Shown here in pieces: positions 57,801 to 64,000 of a stretch of DNA of 64,000 nt. Numbering within the stretch: position 1 is the stretch's first letter; every line of letters begins with the position of its first letter. The stretch comes from Choristoneura fumiferana (lineage: Eukaryota > Arthropoda > Insecta > Lepidoptera > Tortricidae), in the NCBI RefSeq assembly GCF_025370935.1, contig NC_133477.1:20589408-20653407 (forward strand), written 5' to 3'. The notes below the pieces were generated by a model. It was not told the DNA's origin, did no database searches, and saw only the letters and a program-made list of their open reading frames with translations. The position numbers and the translations under genes were made by a program.

Positions 57801-60800
57801 GTCTACACTTCCACTGAACGTAGATTATAGATACGAGTTTAGTTTTGTAACTAAGGGACCCCATACATCCCTGTATTATTATTATTATTTTTTGTATTTT
57901 CTTTTATTTCATTGTATACTGTAGTTTTTAAGTATTTTATTTGTAATTATTTTATGTTGAAAAAAATGACTTTCTGCCAAGTTTCTTGTGGCGCATTCTT
58001 CTTGGCAATGATGGTCTTTCCGAAAGCGCTGGTAGTTTTAAACAATGACGTGTAAAAGTGCCCATTGCGGCCTATTTACTGAATAAATGATTTTGTTTTT
58101 TTTTTTTTTGACTAAGTACCGTAAAATACGATTGACCTCATGTTTGTCCATTTATTATTTTTGTAGTTTTTTATAAAATACCAATTGCTTGTATTACAAA
58201 TTACGGTTAAGAAAACCATCTTTTTGTTAAATATTTTATTTTTGGTAATACAAGATTTTATTTTAACATCGTATTTTATTTAACTTATCACACATCACTT
58301 TTTAGAAAAATTAACATCTTCAACGTGATAAGCGAGTTTGTCACATGTATTTTATCATATTTTTTTCATAAAAAACGTGACAAATTTTCTGTTTTTTTAT
58401 TTATCGATCAAATTTATGGTGATAACTATTGAACAGCGTTTTTTTTGTGATTTTTCAGGGAGATAACTAGTTAATCCAACAAATTAATTGTAAAGCGACA
58501 CTAAAAATACAATATTTTAAATGGATAAAGTTTTTTTAAGTTATAAATTGGCTTCTGTAAAATTGCGGTTTTTTAGATGTCACGTTGTCATTGTAAAGAG
58601 GCGATGTATACTTAATTGGTCGTATTTTTGTTGATTTTATTTAATACCGGATTCAAAGTGGGAGGCCTGCCAACGTCGTCTTCCGGTCGGTAGTCGCCAG
58701 TCGAGAGCTCTTCTCCCCCAACGGTTGTCCTTCGAGCGATGTGGCCCGTCCACACTCCAGCTACAATATTGGCATTGACATCTAGGTGCAGGTGGTAGGA
58801 CCTTGTGGAAGGTCCGCCCGGATTGCTATTGCTACCACCATCTTGCTCGCTAATCCTGCCGTGAAGCAGCAGTGCTTGCACTGTTGTGTTTTGGCGTGGA
58901 GAGTAAGATAGCCGGTGAAATTACTGGCACTTGAGGTATCCCATGTTAGGCCTCTAGGTTGGCAAGGTGTTGCAGATGTTTATGGGCGGTGGTGATCTCT
59001 TACCATCAGGAGACCTACTTGCTCGTTGGCCATCCAGTAGAATAAAAAAAAAGGTACCTATAGCACTAGACTGGCTGTTTGGAACGCATTAATCATCAAT
59101 ATTATTTTGACACAACCCCTGTCACGGGTCAACAACTATAGTGAAAGGTTCACAAATCTGCGCTGTGTACAATTTTTTTGCGCCGTTTTGACGTAAAGCC
59201 GAGTTTAGACTTGCAAGAAAAATCGTGCAAGTTGCATTGCATTGCGGCGCTCGATCAACCACTACAAACATCGTTGGCTTTACGGCCTCGCAATGTACAA
59301 CTGCACGATCTACTAGATAACTTGCAACTTTACGCTTAGAAACACGCAGTCTACACAGCTAAGTCAATGAACTATACGATGCAGGAAACACGAGACTATA
59401 CAGCTGTCAGATAATGGTATGAGTAGATGCAGGGTGATGATGGCAGACTGACGGAGACGATGGACTTGCCGTCGCCGCTGAACAGCACGGCGGAGCACGT
59501 GAAGTTGGGCACGGTCACCCGCAGCAGCTCCTGGCACGTGGCCACGCACCACACGCGCACGTCGCCCGCGCCCGCCGTCGCGAACACGCCCGACATGCCT
59601 CTAAGGCGGATGACAACATATGCGGATATTATCATTCATCTGTGTACCAGTTCTAATTACCGTTCCGTTTTTGTTCGTGCAGTGACAAATAGTCACTAGT
59701 TTGAAATAATCTAATATCTAAAATCAATATCGTAATGTTCATAAGGTCCACTCAGAAAAATTATCTACTTGAGATACGAGTTTTTCTTTAAAGTACCTAG
59801 TGACGAAATATATCAGACATTCTCATTTATCTGTGTACCAGTCTAATTTAATGAGGGCTATCGTTTTTTGTCTCACTAGATGGTGCACTATTGCGTGAGG
59901 TTTTTAAGTATTGTTTTGAAAGTCTGTTATTACGGGCGTGGAAACAAAGTTTAGATTAAAATCATATTTAATACACCTTAAAACCGTACCATATAAATAT
60001 CGAGCATGCCACAGTGTTGCATAGTCCCGTTTTGTTCGAAAAAAAGGGAGGACAAAGGTTTCAGAAAGACAAAACTGTCTCAAAACACAGACATTCATTG
60101 CCCCGGAACGCATATTTGCCATAATTAATTACAGATATTGCAAAATTTCACAAAATTATTCTAATTCTAAATAAACCCGCGTAGCTCACCCAAAAACTAT
60201 GAGATTTGACATTTCGGAGACCTCACGCTACACTAGCGCCTCTAGCGGCGAATTCATTCGCGATAGCCCTCATTACAGTTCCGTTTTCATTCGCGTTAGT
60301 GACACGGTAATTAGCCTTGAGTCCTTGAGTGCAAAGATTAATGAGAGTGGCCGCCATATTTTTTCCAGATCTTTGCCTAATTACCGTGTCACTTTTGCAG
60401 GAAAATAAGTGAAACGGTAATTAGATGGGTGCACAGATCAATGACGATTGTAAACCAGCGTCCCAACACGGCTGACATGACATTGCTTGTTGCCATCCAT
60501 CGTAGTAGGTACGTAACACCAATTATGAACATTTTTAGGATCTGCCTACTATTTTACTATGAAAATCGCAATTATCGCGTATTTTGTTCCTGTATCAAAA
60601 ATCGCGCTAGCGTGTTTGATGTGTGGTTTTACAGCCGTCTGGAACATTAACATCCTTGTTTACCACAAGAGCCACCCGAGGGGTATCAGAGGTCCGCTCC
60701 GGGAATGCTGTCCCAGGAAGATGGTTCCATATATTATGGAAAAAAGCTTCAGTTCAAGCGGACGGGTGCTAGATTGCCAACCATCAAATATAATATACCT

Positions 60801-60999
60801 ATGTCACTCCGACAGTTATGATGACGAATCTATGACACCTCGCATGTTAAAATCCATCCATACAGCCGTTTAGACTGTAGAGAGGACCAAGAAATGGACA
60901 TTATACATACATACATACCCACATACGCTTATGCTGAATTGGGCTCAATTTATACTACATCCTATGTGTTTTCTGTATATCGAATATCTGTCAATAAAT

Positions 61000-61030
<31 letters not shown>

Positions 61031-63781
61031 TAATAGATACGCTCGGAAAACATAGCCCTCCTTCGGGCAGTCAGGTAAAAATATAATTACGTTAATCTTA
61101 CGGCTGTACAGGGTTAATTCCTTTGCCTTTCCCTAAAGAGATAAAAAAAAAATTAAAAAGTCTCACCTCGGGAACGCGATGTCGTTGATGGCGCAGCGAT
61201 GGCACGTGACGCATAACAGCGGCAGGAACGTGACCATGTCGATGGCGTATATCTCGCTGTTCCTTGTCCCTGCGAGCAGGAGACGCTTGTCTCCGCGGAG
61301 CCCCGGCGCCTCCATCAGCTCGAGGGACGTAATGCAGCCGAGTAGCTTGGTTGTTTTCAACTATAACCATATAATATAAGCTAGTAGCATCAATACGAAC
61401 TTATACGGCAAAATACGACGGCAAAACATTATTCACTATATTTGTACGATTGCATTCAAATTTCTTTATTTATCCATAGTAATGTTATGTGTGTTAGTGT
61501 GTTATTATAAATGCGAAAGTGCATTTGCATGTTTGTCCGTCTTTCACGTCGTAACGGAGCGACGGATCGACGTGATTTTTGACATAAAGATAGTTTATGT
61601 GCCAGAGTGTGACATAGGCTACTTTTTATCCCGGAAAAATGCGCGATAGCCGAATTCCACACGGGCGAAGCCGCGGGCTAAAGCTAGTGTTTTCTAATAT
61701 TATGTTGAAGTTTCTTGCGTAAAAAAAGTAAGAGTTGAAATAAGAAACATCTAAGAGAACTTAACGACTGTATAAACTTTTTTTAATGTAGGTAACCTTA
61801 TATAGGTAGAGTCATTCACGATGACTAGCGTGCCGTGGTTCTTATTACAATGTCATTGATGCTCTAATTTTGAAAAAATCCGTGTCTTCGTCTTCTAGGT
61901 ATAGCGCGTTAAATTACAACCACTTCTTAGATATAATTTGGCGCGAATTTTTTTGCAACTGTAATGAAAATACACGATGTAATTTGTGCAAATTCTTACT
62001 AGATTTTTTACGCTACGTTATGAGTCGAAGTCTTTTGTTTGAGACGAAATCAACTCACCGCTTTAAAGAACGGCATGTTAGGGTCCAGCAGCCGACCCTT
62101 GGGGAACTCGCCCTTCCAGTTGATCTCGTCCAGGACGTCCACGGTGCCATCCCCCGCACCGATCAGCAGGCAGCCGTCCGACATTATCAGGATAGACTCT
62201 ATGCCTGCGAATAAAAAAAAATCATGCTTGCATTTCAGTTAACCTAAAAAAGTCGTGGTAGAAATTTACCATGAGCTTTTTGGTGAAGGAAAAGCAGTCG
62301 TACACATGCAAAGCAGTTTAATGATAAGATAAATGAAGTTTCCCACCAGCACGGGCTCGCGTGGGAACATGTCCAAATCTTCTCATACTCAAAGGAGGCC
62401 TGTGTCAAGTAGTGCAAGAGCAATCCGCGCTTTCTTGACCAATGTCTACCGTCTACCAGTAGCTCCAGTTAACAACTCAGGATTACCAGATCGCCTGAAC
62501 TTTCACCACTCGCCCACCTCTCTCATTCGCCTTTTCCTCCCTCGCCGCTAATCCATCTGTCCTCTGGAATCTGGAACCGATTCAGCACCGACCTTGTCTG
62601 TAGCACTTTGACTCTGGCCGCTTGCCCTTCTTCCAGGGGCCGCACTTGGCAGCCGATGAGCGCCGGTTTACGTGCGTTACCTGACCCCGCTGCCTCTAGT
62701 CCGAGTTAGCACCGACCTTGGCTGTAGCACTGCGACTCTGGCCGCTTGCCCTTCTTCCAGGGGCCGCACTTGGCGAGGCAGCCGATGAGTGTCGGCTTGC
62801 AGTGCGCCACCGACGCCACTGGGTCAGACGGGTAGTTGATGGAGAACTTTATCATGTCGCCCGTGCTGGAATAAATTAATTGTGGTTAATTTTTAACGGC
62901 CTTAATTTAAAACTGATTTGGAAAAATCTTTATTAGTTTGGGAGAGCGTATTGCCTTAAATTTGAAGAAAAAGGACCATCCGTAAATCCGTAAGGAATTT
63001 AACTGTTCTTTGAAGAAGAAGAAGCTTTTTTTTTGTTAAAATGACAAGATTATTCAAATTTGAGATGGAAGCAAAGCCTTTCTTGAATAACCAGCCAACG
63101 CCAAGTGCGAGTCGATTAGAACACGATGCGTTTTAGTTTAGTCTCTACACCATAAAGGTTCAGTTGAGGATAGGATTGTTACAGAAAAGGACAGATGGCA
63201 AAAAGTGACTTCAATTTAGTTGTTTCTTCAAAAACCACACATTGTTCTAAAGCAAGAGACGGCGCTAGCGTGGACACCTGGAATGTTCTTGTTTTTTTGC
63301 TCATTTAAAAACTCGTCATCTAATGTGTAGTGTGCCGGCATGGAGCCTCGCGAAATTTATCTTTATCTCAAAATTTGTGTCCTGTGCCGTCACTGACTCT
63401 ATCTAAGACCATTTATTTAGTGACCAGGTAGTGTAGCTCGGGTGACACTCTTTCCCGGCCCGGATAACACCGACACGGAAATACTGGCCTCGTTTTTTGT
63501 GTACACGCCCATAGAAACTGCCAGGAGCTTCTATGGGCGTGTACACGAAAAACAGGGTCAGTATTTCCATGTCGGTGTTATCCGGCCGGGAAAGAGTGTC
63601 ACCATGTAGCACCATAAGCCCCCGCCGTCTACTTGAAGTACTCACGTGGTGCCGGCGATGCCCCACGTGTCGTCTTTGCTGACGGCGATGCAGCGCACAC
63701 TCCGGCGCAGCTTGCCGAGCGACACGTCCACCACGTCCAGGGCTTTGCTCTCCGCGCGGACGTTCCACACGCGCAGATTGG
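45524..63781 (-). CDS. CFAP52: CFAP52 (WDR16), cilia and flagella WD40 protein; 5' end beyond window
   Basis: Thirteen minus-strand exons are visible, from 63646-63781 down to 45524-45588. They join into one continuous WD40 protein, with all phases fitting except at the donor near 59452 and around 49029-49166. The order of blocks matches CFAP52: FAP/WD blades with NLRVWNVR, GDMIKF, DVRVWCV, WNDGTIRAF, VRVWDIKPQ, SAIIWDLV, ANTLFMCVCFEPQ, GTDRRVAYWE, GGNDQLVKLWRY and SVIVWNMPE. CFAP52 is a scaffold of axonemal doublet microtubules; in insects it would act mainly in sperm flagella and ciliated sensory neurons (known of the family, not seen here). The first blades lie beyond position 64000. Introns carry many MITEs, SINEs and LINE fragments, and a C-terminal tail extends past the propeller. 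Confidence 0.93.
46572..46697. mobile_element. Hairpin MITE (AATGTGTCTACTCCAATAAT)
   Basis: 'aatgtgtctactccaataat' at 46572 mirrors 'attattggagtagacacatt' ending at 46697; arms of about 47 bp around a 30-bp loop. Confidence 0.82.
46734..46924. mobile_element. Foldback element (AACGTTTGGCAACCTGTTTC)
   Basis: 'aacgtttggcaacctgtttc' mirrors 'gaaacaggttgccaaacgtt'. Inside, 'ttcgcaa', 'ttgcgaaatg' and 'tgaaatattt' words recur. It is the smallest member of the word-repeat class in this window. Confidence 0.75.
47571..47697 (-). CDS. CFAP52: CFAP52 exon, Cys/Ser-rich tail
   Basis: Acceptor TTGGCAG, donor GTAAGG, phase 0 in and 1 out. It encodes SCCPCDTQRSDK and KTKCCRPPG, a cysteine-rich, lysine-rich tail beyond the WD40 propeller. 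The neighbouring frame is also open, so the frame rests on phase matching to the last exon. Confidence 0.65.
47721..48000. mobile_element. PIF/Harbinger-like MITE with internal insertion
   Basis: Same ends as 24083-24223 (GGGGCTGTTTCACC), flanked by TTA (47718-47720 and 48001-48003). About 140 extra bases sit inside from about 47748 to 47888, interrupting the left arm. Confidence 0.87.
48004..48414. mobile_element. MITE family 1, copy 3
   Basis: ATGAGGGCTATCG to CGATAGCCCTCAT, starting directly after the TTA that flanks the preceding MITE. Confidence 0.85.
49029..49166 (-). CDS. CFAP52: Probable CFAP52 exon, charged linker
   Basis: The frame reads KKPASAKETVSSPKNLQEEL and then a Lys/Glu/Arg-rich stretch, ending before a weak GTCCGC donor. 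The acceptor is either CCTAG or CTAGAG. GC content is exon-like compared with its surroundings. Frame and boundaries are less certain than for the WD40 exons. Confidence 0.5.
49842..50110 (+). mobile_element. tRNA-derived SINE, first family, plus orientation
   Basis: Head 'gccgtgatggcctagtggtt', box B 'gattcaaacc', body with 'aggaaacctgc', end 'aggcctgtgcccagg'. Its 3' end lies about 20 bases from the CFAP52 donor at 50128. Confidence 0.88.
50129..50272 (-). CDS. CFAP52: CFAP52 exon, last WD40 blade
   Basis: 48 codons, phase 0 at both ends; acceptor TTTCCAG, donor GAG|GTCACT. It encodes LWRYQEGIYTHMGLGHAGAV and SVIVWNMPE, the closing blade of the propeller. Confidence 0.92.
50353..50424. mobile_element. 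Short palindromic repeat ('taattaccgt' family)
   Basis: 'ctgtgcacctgtctaattac' mirrors 'gtaattagacttgagtgcac' with a CCGTACCGC/GTGACACGG core. The same words occur at 59640-59670 and 60290-60430. Confidence 0.65.
50625..50943. mobile_element. Inverted ends around a tRNA-like SINE
   Basis: 'aaaccgccgcggtttttaat' with 'gtgaatcaaataaac' at the left is mirrored by 'gtttacttgattcac' with 'aaaaccgcggtgg' at the right. Between them 50705-50780 has a tRNA-like head ('ggtgtagcggtatagcac' and box B 'gggttcgattccc'), a third SINE type. I do not call it a functional tRNA gene because no acceptor stem pairs. Confidence 0.6.
51258..51350 (-). CDS. CFAP52: CFAP52 exon, WD40 blade
   Basis: 31 codons, phase 0 at both ends, acceptor GTTTTCAG, donor GTACTA. 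It encodes GAINGIDISNDGELFVTGG followed by NDQLVK. Confidence 0.92.
51749..52045 (-). mobile_element. tRNA-derived SINE, first family
   Basis: Head on the minus strand 'accgtggtggcttagtggtt', box B 'gggttcaaacc', (ATG)n-type tail at the left. 'aaatggagcctt' occurs just outside both sides (about 51738 and 52067), probably the target duplication. Confidence 0.85.
52104..52450. mobile_element. Near-perfect inverted repeat, arms of about 110 bp
   Basis: 'aactaaaagaatttccttgc' at the left mirrors 'gcaaggaaattcttttagtt' at the right, and the arms remain almost identical through 'ggaggtggaggaactgcatg'. The loop contains (CA)n and a 'gttcgaaacgcgtcagtg' segment. Lies in a CFAP52 intron. Confidence 0.88.
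52594..52738 (-). CDS. CFAP52: CFAP52 exon, WD40 blade
   Basis: 145 bases, phase 2 in and 0 out, acceptor TATTGCAG, donor GTGCGT. It encodes RRQVMYANTLFMCVCFEPQG and GGTDRRVAYWEAGSG, characteristic CFAP52 blocks. Confidence 0.94.
52793..53029 (-). mobile_element. 5'-truncated RTE-type LINE tail
   Basis: On the minus strand this encodes the end of an RTE-type reverse transcriptase protein (WAGHIARR, VGRPPTRW-type and WTSFG blocks, with frame slips). It joins an open frame with the neighbouring CFAP52 exon by chance. Confidence 0.85.
53140..53668. repeat. Dispersed repeat, 'ggttccgtagccattacg' family
   Basis: Left end 'gaactacccgcacttggtaa', right end 'gacacgctcttggccggttt'; the opposite orientation of the copy at 15198-15850. 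Confidence 0.72.
53767..53918 (-). CDS. CFAP52: CFAP52 exon, WD40 blade
   Basis: 152 bases, phase 0 in and 2 out; acceptor CTCTAG. Of three GT choices, GTGGGT at 53766 gives the phase-2 end needed by the next exon. It encodes VRVWDIKPQKQSLKKVLKEH and GSAIIWDLV. Confidence 0.92.
54444..55183. mobile_element. Possible TIR element (GGGGCCC ends)
   Basis: 'cagggccgaattaaccatgt' and 'cagggcccc' at the left are loosely mirrored by 'ggggcccctaggctgttgct' and 'ggttaatcgggg' at the right. This is compatible with a decayed hAT-like or similar element; no transposase. Confidence 0.35.
55182..55236. mobile_element. Fragment of palindromic MITE family 4
   Basis: 'ggtgacactctttcccggct' with 'ggaaataccgaccctgttt'. 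Only one arm remains, ending 28 bases from the CFAP52 donor at 55263. Confidence 0.8.
55264..55409 (-). CDS. CFAP52: CFAP52 exon, WD40 blade
   Basis: 146 bases, phase 1 in and 0 out; acceptor CGTTTCAG, donor GTGAGA. It encodes WNDGTIRAFTPLTGRLIYCI and SGGCEGQ. Confidence 0.93.
55455..55645 (-). repeat. 'cccccgacgcaaaaagaggg' repeat, third copy
   Basis: Reverse-orientation copy of 45118-45335, shortened. Confidence 0.75.
55816..55827. repeat. Left 12-bp target duplication of the RTE insertion
   Basis: ATGTATACTTAA, repeated exactly at 58604-58615. Confidence 0.85.
55828..56111 (+). mobile_element. RTE-type LINE 3' fragment with (ATG)n tail
   Basis: Encodes the end of the reverse transcriptase protein (KWQWAGHIARRTDGRWG, VGRPPTRWSDDLVKIAGSRW) and ends in ATGATGATGATG. 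5'-truncated. The tail is interrupted by the 2.5-kb DNA transposon that follows. Confidence 0.9.
56112..58603. mobile_element. 2.5-kb DNA transposon with 29-bp perfect TIRs
   Basis: CGCCTCTTTACAATGACAAC (continuing to 29 bp) at the left is mirrored perfectly at 58575-58603. ATGT flanks both sides (56108-56111 and 58604-58607), a 4-bp target duplication as made by groups such as Sola, Chapaev or Ginger; I cannot choose between them. Inside is a short degraded coding region (56726-57088) with a preceding intron-like GTAAGT...TTTAG pair (56407-56725) and no recognisable DDE catalytic core. From 57089 to the right TIR nothing coding is seen. Confidence 0.85.
56726..57088 (+). pseudogene. Transposon-borne coding relic with two in-frame stops
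   Basis: The ATG follows a TTTTTTTAG acceptor-like site. 52 codons run to TAA at 56882; the same frame meets a second TAA at 56906 and is then open for over 50 codons to 57088. The two stops lie in a small tandem duplication of 'agataaaagtgcaaagt'. The second part is basic with ACHQRCGLANRKKADLMYLV and a PRYHKSFYESL end. I do not recognise the family. Confidence 0.6.
58650..59045 (-). repeat. Decayed LINE-type 3' fragment
   Basis: The minus strand reads GVWTGHIARRTTVGGEEL and VGRPPT-like blocks, similar to the RTE protein end. Further right is the 'gtttatgggcggtggtgatc' / 'catcaggagacctacttgct' tail shared with 3005-3065 and 27880-27970, then poly(A)-like 'aataaaaaaaa'. Confidence 0.6.
59452..59600 (-). 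CDS. CFAP52: CFAP52 exon, WD40 blade (3' boundary uncertain)
   Basis: Acceptor CGCCTTAG, phase 2 in. It encodes GMSGVFATAGAGDVRVWCVA and FSGDGKSIVS. The next exon needs phase 1, but the apparent donor TCC|GTCAGT leaves phase 0. One missing G (TCCG|GTCAGT) would restore both the phase and the usual S-A-W junction. Confidence 0.85.
59851..60273. mobile_element. MITE family 1, copy 4
   Basis: ATGAGGGCTATCG to CGATAGCCCTCAT with TA on both sides (59849-59850 and 60274-60275). It is inserted inside a 'taattaccgttccg' repeat: the left piece ends 'accagtctaatt' and the right resumes 'cagttccgttttc'. Confidence 0.88.
60274..61166. other. CFAP52 intron with repeats and a CT microsatellite
   Basis: 60290-60430 continues the 'gtgacacggtaattag' repeat interrupted by the MITE. 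61007-61030 is (CT)n. No further exon is seen. Confidence 0.5.
61167..61360 (-). CDS. CFAP52: CFAP52 exon, WD40 blades
   Basis: 194 bases, phase 0 in and 2 out, acceptor GTTATAG, donor GTGAGA. It encodes KTTKLLGCITSLELM, LLLAGTRNSEIYAID and CHRCAINDIAFPR. Confidence 0.94.
61490..61690. repeat. Lepidopteran-type dispersed repeat
   Basis: 'ttataaatgcgaaagtgcat' at one end, 'ttttatcccggaaaaatg' and 'gaagccgcgggctaaagcta' at the other; same family as 2560-2760. Confidence 0.65.
61801..61906. repeat. Dispersed repeat shared with 31282-31385
   Basis: Same 'gtgccgtggttcttattaca' core with small differences. Confidence 0.6.
62059..62204 (-). CDS. CFAP52: CFAP52 exon
   Basis: 146 bases, phase 1 in and 0 out, acceptor TATTCGCAG, donor GTGAGT. 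It encodes GIESILIMSDGCLLIGAGDG and DPNMPFFKA. Confidence 0.94.
62593..62669 (-). pseudogene. Partial duplicate of the adjacent CFAP52 exon
   Basis: It repeats the 3' part of exon 62717-62865, including the sequence around the GTCGGTGC donor, about 123 bp downstream in transcript order. It has base changes and a short deletion where the true exon reads 'cttggcgaggcagccg'. The frame is not kept and there is no acceptor, so it is probably not used. Confidence 0.78.
62717..62865 (-). CDS. CFAP52: CFAP52 exon
   Basis: 149 bases, phase 2 in and 1 out, acceptor TATTCCAG, donor GTCGGT. It encodes TGDMIKFSINYPSDPVASVA and CGPWKKGKRPESQC, a strongly conserved CFAP52 segment. Confidence 0.94.
63441..63602. 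mobile_element. Palindromic MITE family 4, complete copy
   Basis: GGTGACACTCTTTCCCGGCC is mirrored at the right end by GGCCGGGAAAGAGTGTCACC. The arms pair almost fully through 'ggaaatact' and 'cttctatgggcgtgtacacg' around a short loop. It lies 43 bases from the CFAP52 exon at 63646. Confidence 0.92.
63646..63781 (-). CDS. CFAP52: CFAP52, most upstream exon in the window
   Basis: 136 bases, phase 1 in and 2 out, acceptor GTGTTCCAG, donor GTGAGT. It encodes NLRVWNVRAESKALDVVDVS and DDTWGIAGTT. Phase 1 entry shows that at least one more coding exon lies to the right of the window. Confidence 0.93.
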
Positions 63782-64000
63782 CTGGAACACAATGAACATT
63801 TAATACAACATATAGGTACATATAGTTCTGGAGCATTTAGAAAAGTTAAAAAATATGTTATCCTAACTATTAGTCGATTCTGATTGAACAAATAACCCTA
63901 CCGTGAAAATAAGCTTCAGTATAAAAGCATATTATTATCGGAGACTAAGGAAATTTTGCGGCTCTCCGCTGTCTTCTGTTAACTGCATGGGTGTACGCAG

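Noticed and set aside
63403..63891. 162-codon minus-strand frame
   Set aside because: It mixes an out-of-frame CFAP52 exon with the palindromic MITE at 63441-63602.

Overview
The window is animal nuclear DNA, almost certainly from a moth or butterfly. It is AT-rich, its genes are split by introns with GTAAGT/TTTTCAG-type sites, and it is packed with repeat families I associate with Lepidoptera: tRNA-headed SINEs, RTE-type LINE tails, TA- and TWA-flanked MITEs, and palindromic hairpin elements. Two runs of N (11637-11736 and 39267-39698) show it is a scaffold of at least three contigs.

Genes. (1) A minus-strand gene of unknown identity with a PABP-binding PAM2-like motif. Its 3' exons lie at 1019-1273 and 1581-2534. 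Its 5' exons are intact at 39738-39832 and 40637-40778 and also exist as an indel-damaged copy at 10530-10627 and 11437-11577. All four exons join in phase into a protein of about 481 residues. (2) ATG12, plus strand, three exons, 41699-43252, complete, 123 residues, head-to-head with gene 1. (3) CFAP52 (WDR16), a ciliary/flagellar WD40 protein, minus strand, 13 exons visible from 45524 to 63781, running off the right edge and convergent with ATG12. (4) A small five-exon minus-strand gene, 25147-28625, whose N-terminus resembles insect DUF4806-type proteins; its second exon carries frame slips.

Mobile DNA. An almost full-length non-LTR retrotransposon (4916-10476) with an 11-bp target duplication and poly(A) tail lies antisense in the large intron of gene 1; its ORF1 is intact and its ORF2 is broken. 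A decayed Ty3/gypsy reverse transcriptase lies at 35720-36628 with a small RTE tail inserted beside it. At 55816-58615 a 2.5-kb TIR DNA transposon is nested in the (ATG)n tail of an RTE fragment, and both target duplications are readable. The middle contig (11737-39266) is mostly repeats: foldback elements built from degenerate short words, and tandem arrays with periods of 130, 249 and 378 bp.

Overall reading. The 1.15-kb duplication at the inner ends of contigs 1 and 3 is best explained as an unmerged contig overlap. The middle contig would then be misplaced, and the true order would be contig 1 joined directly to contig 3. I found no operon, CRISPR array, phage or other prokaryotic-style system. 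The most unusual material is the word-repeat foldback elements and the unidentified PAM2-like gene.
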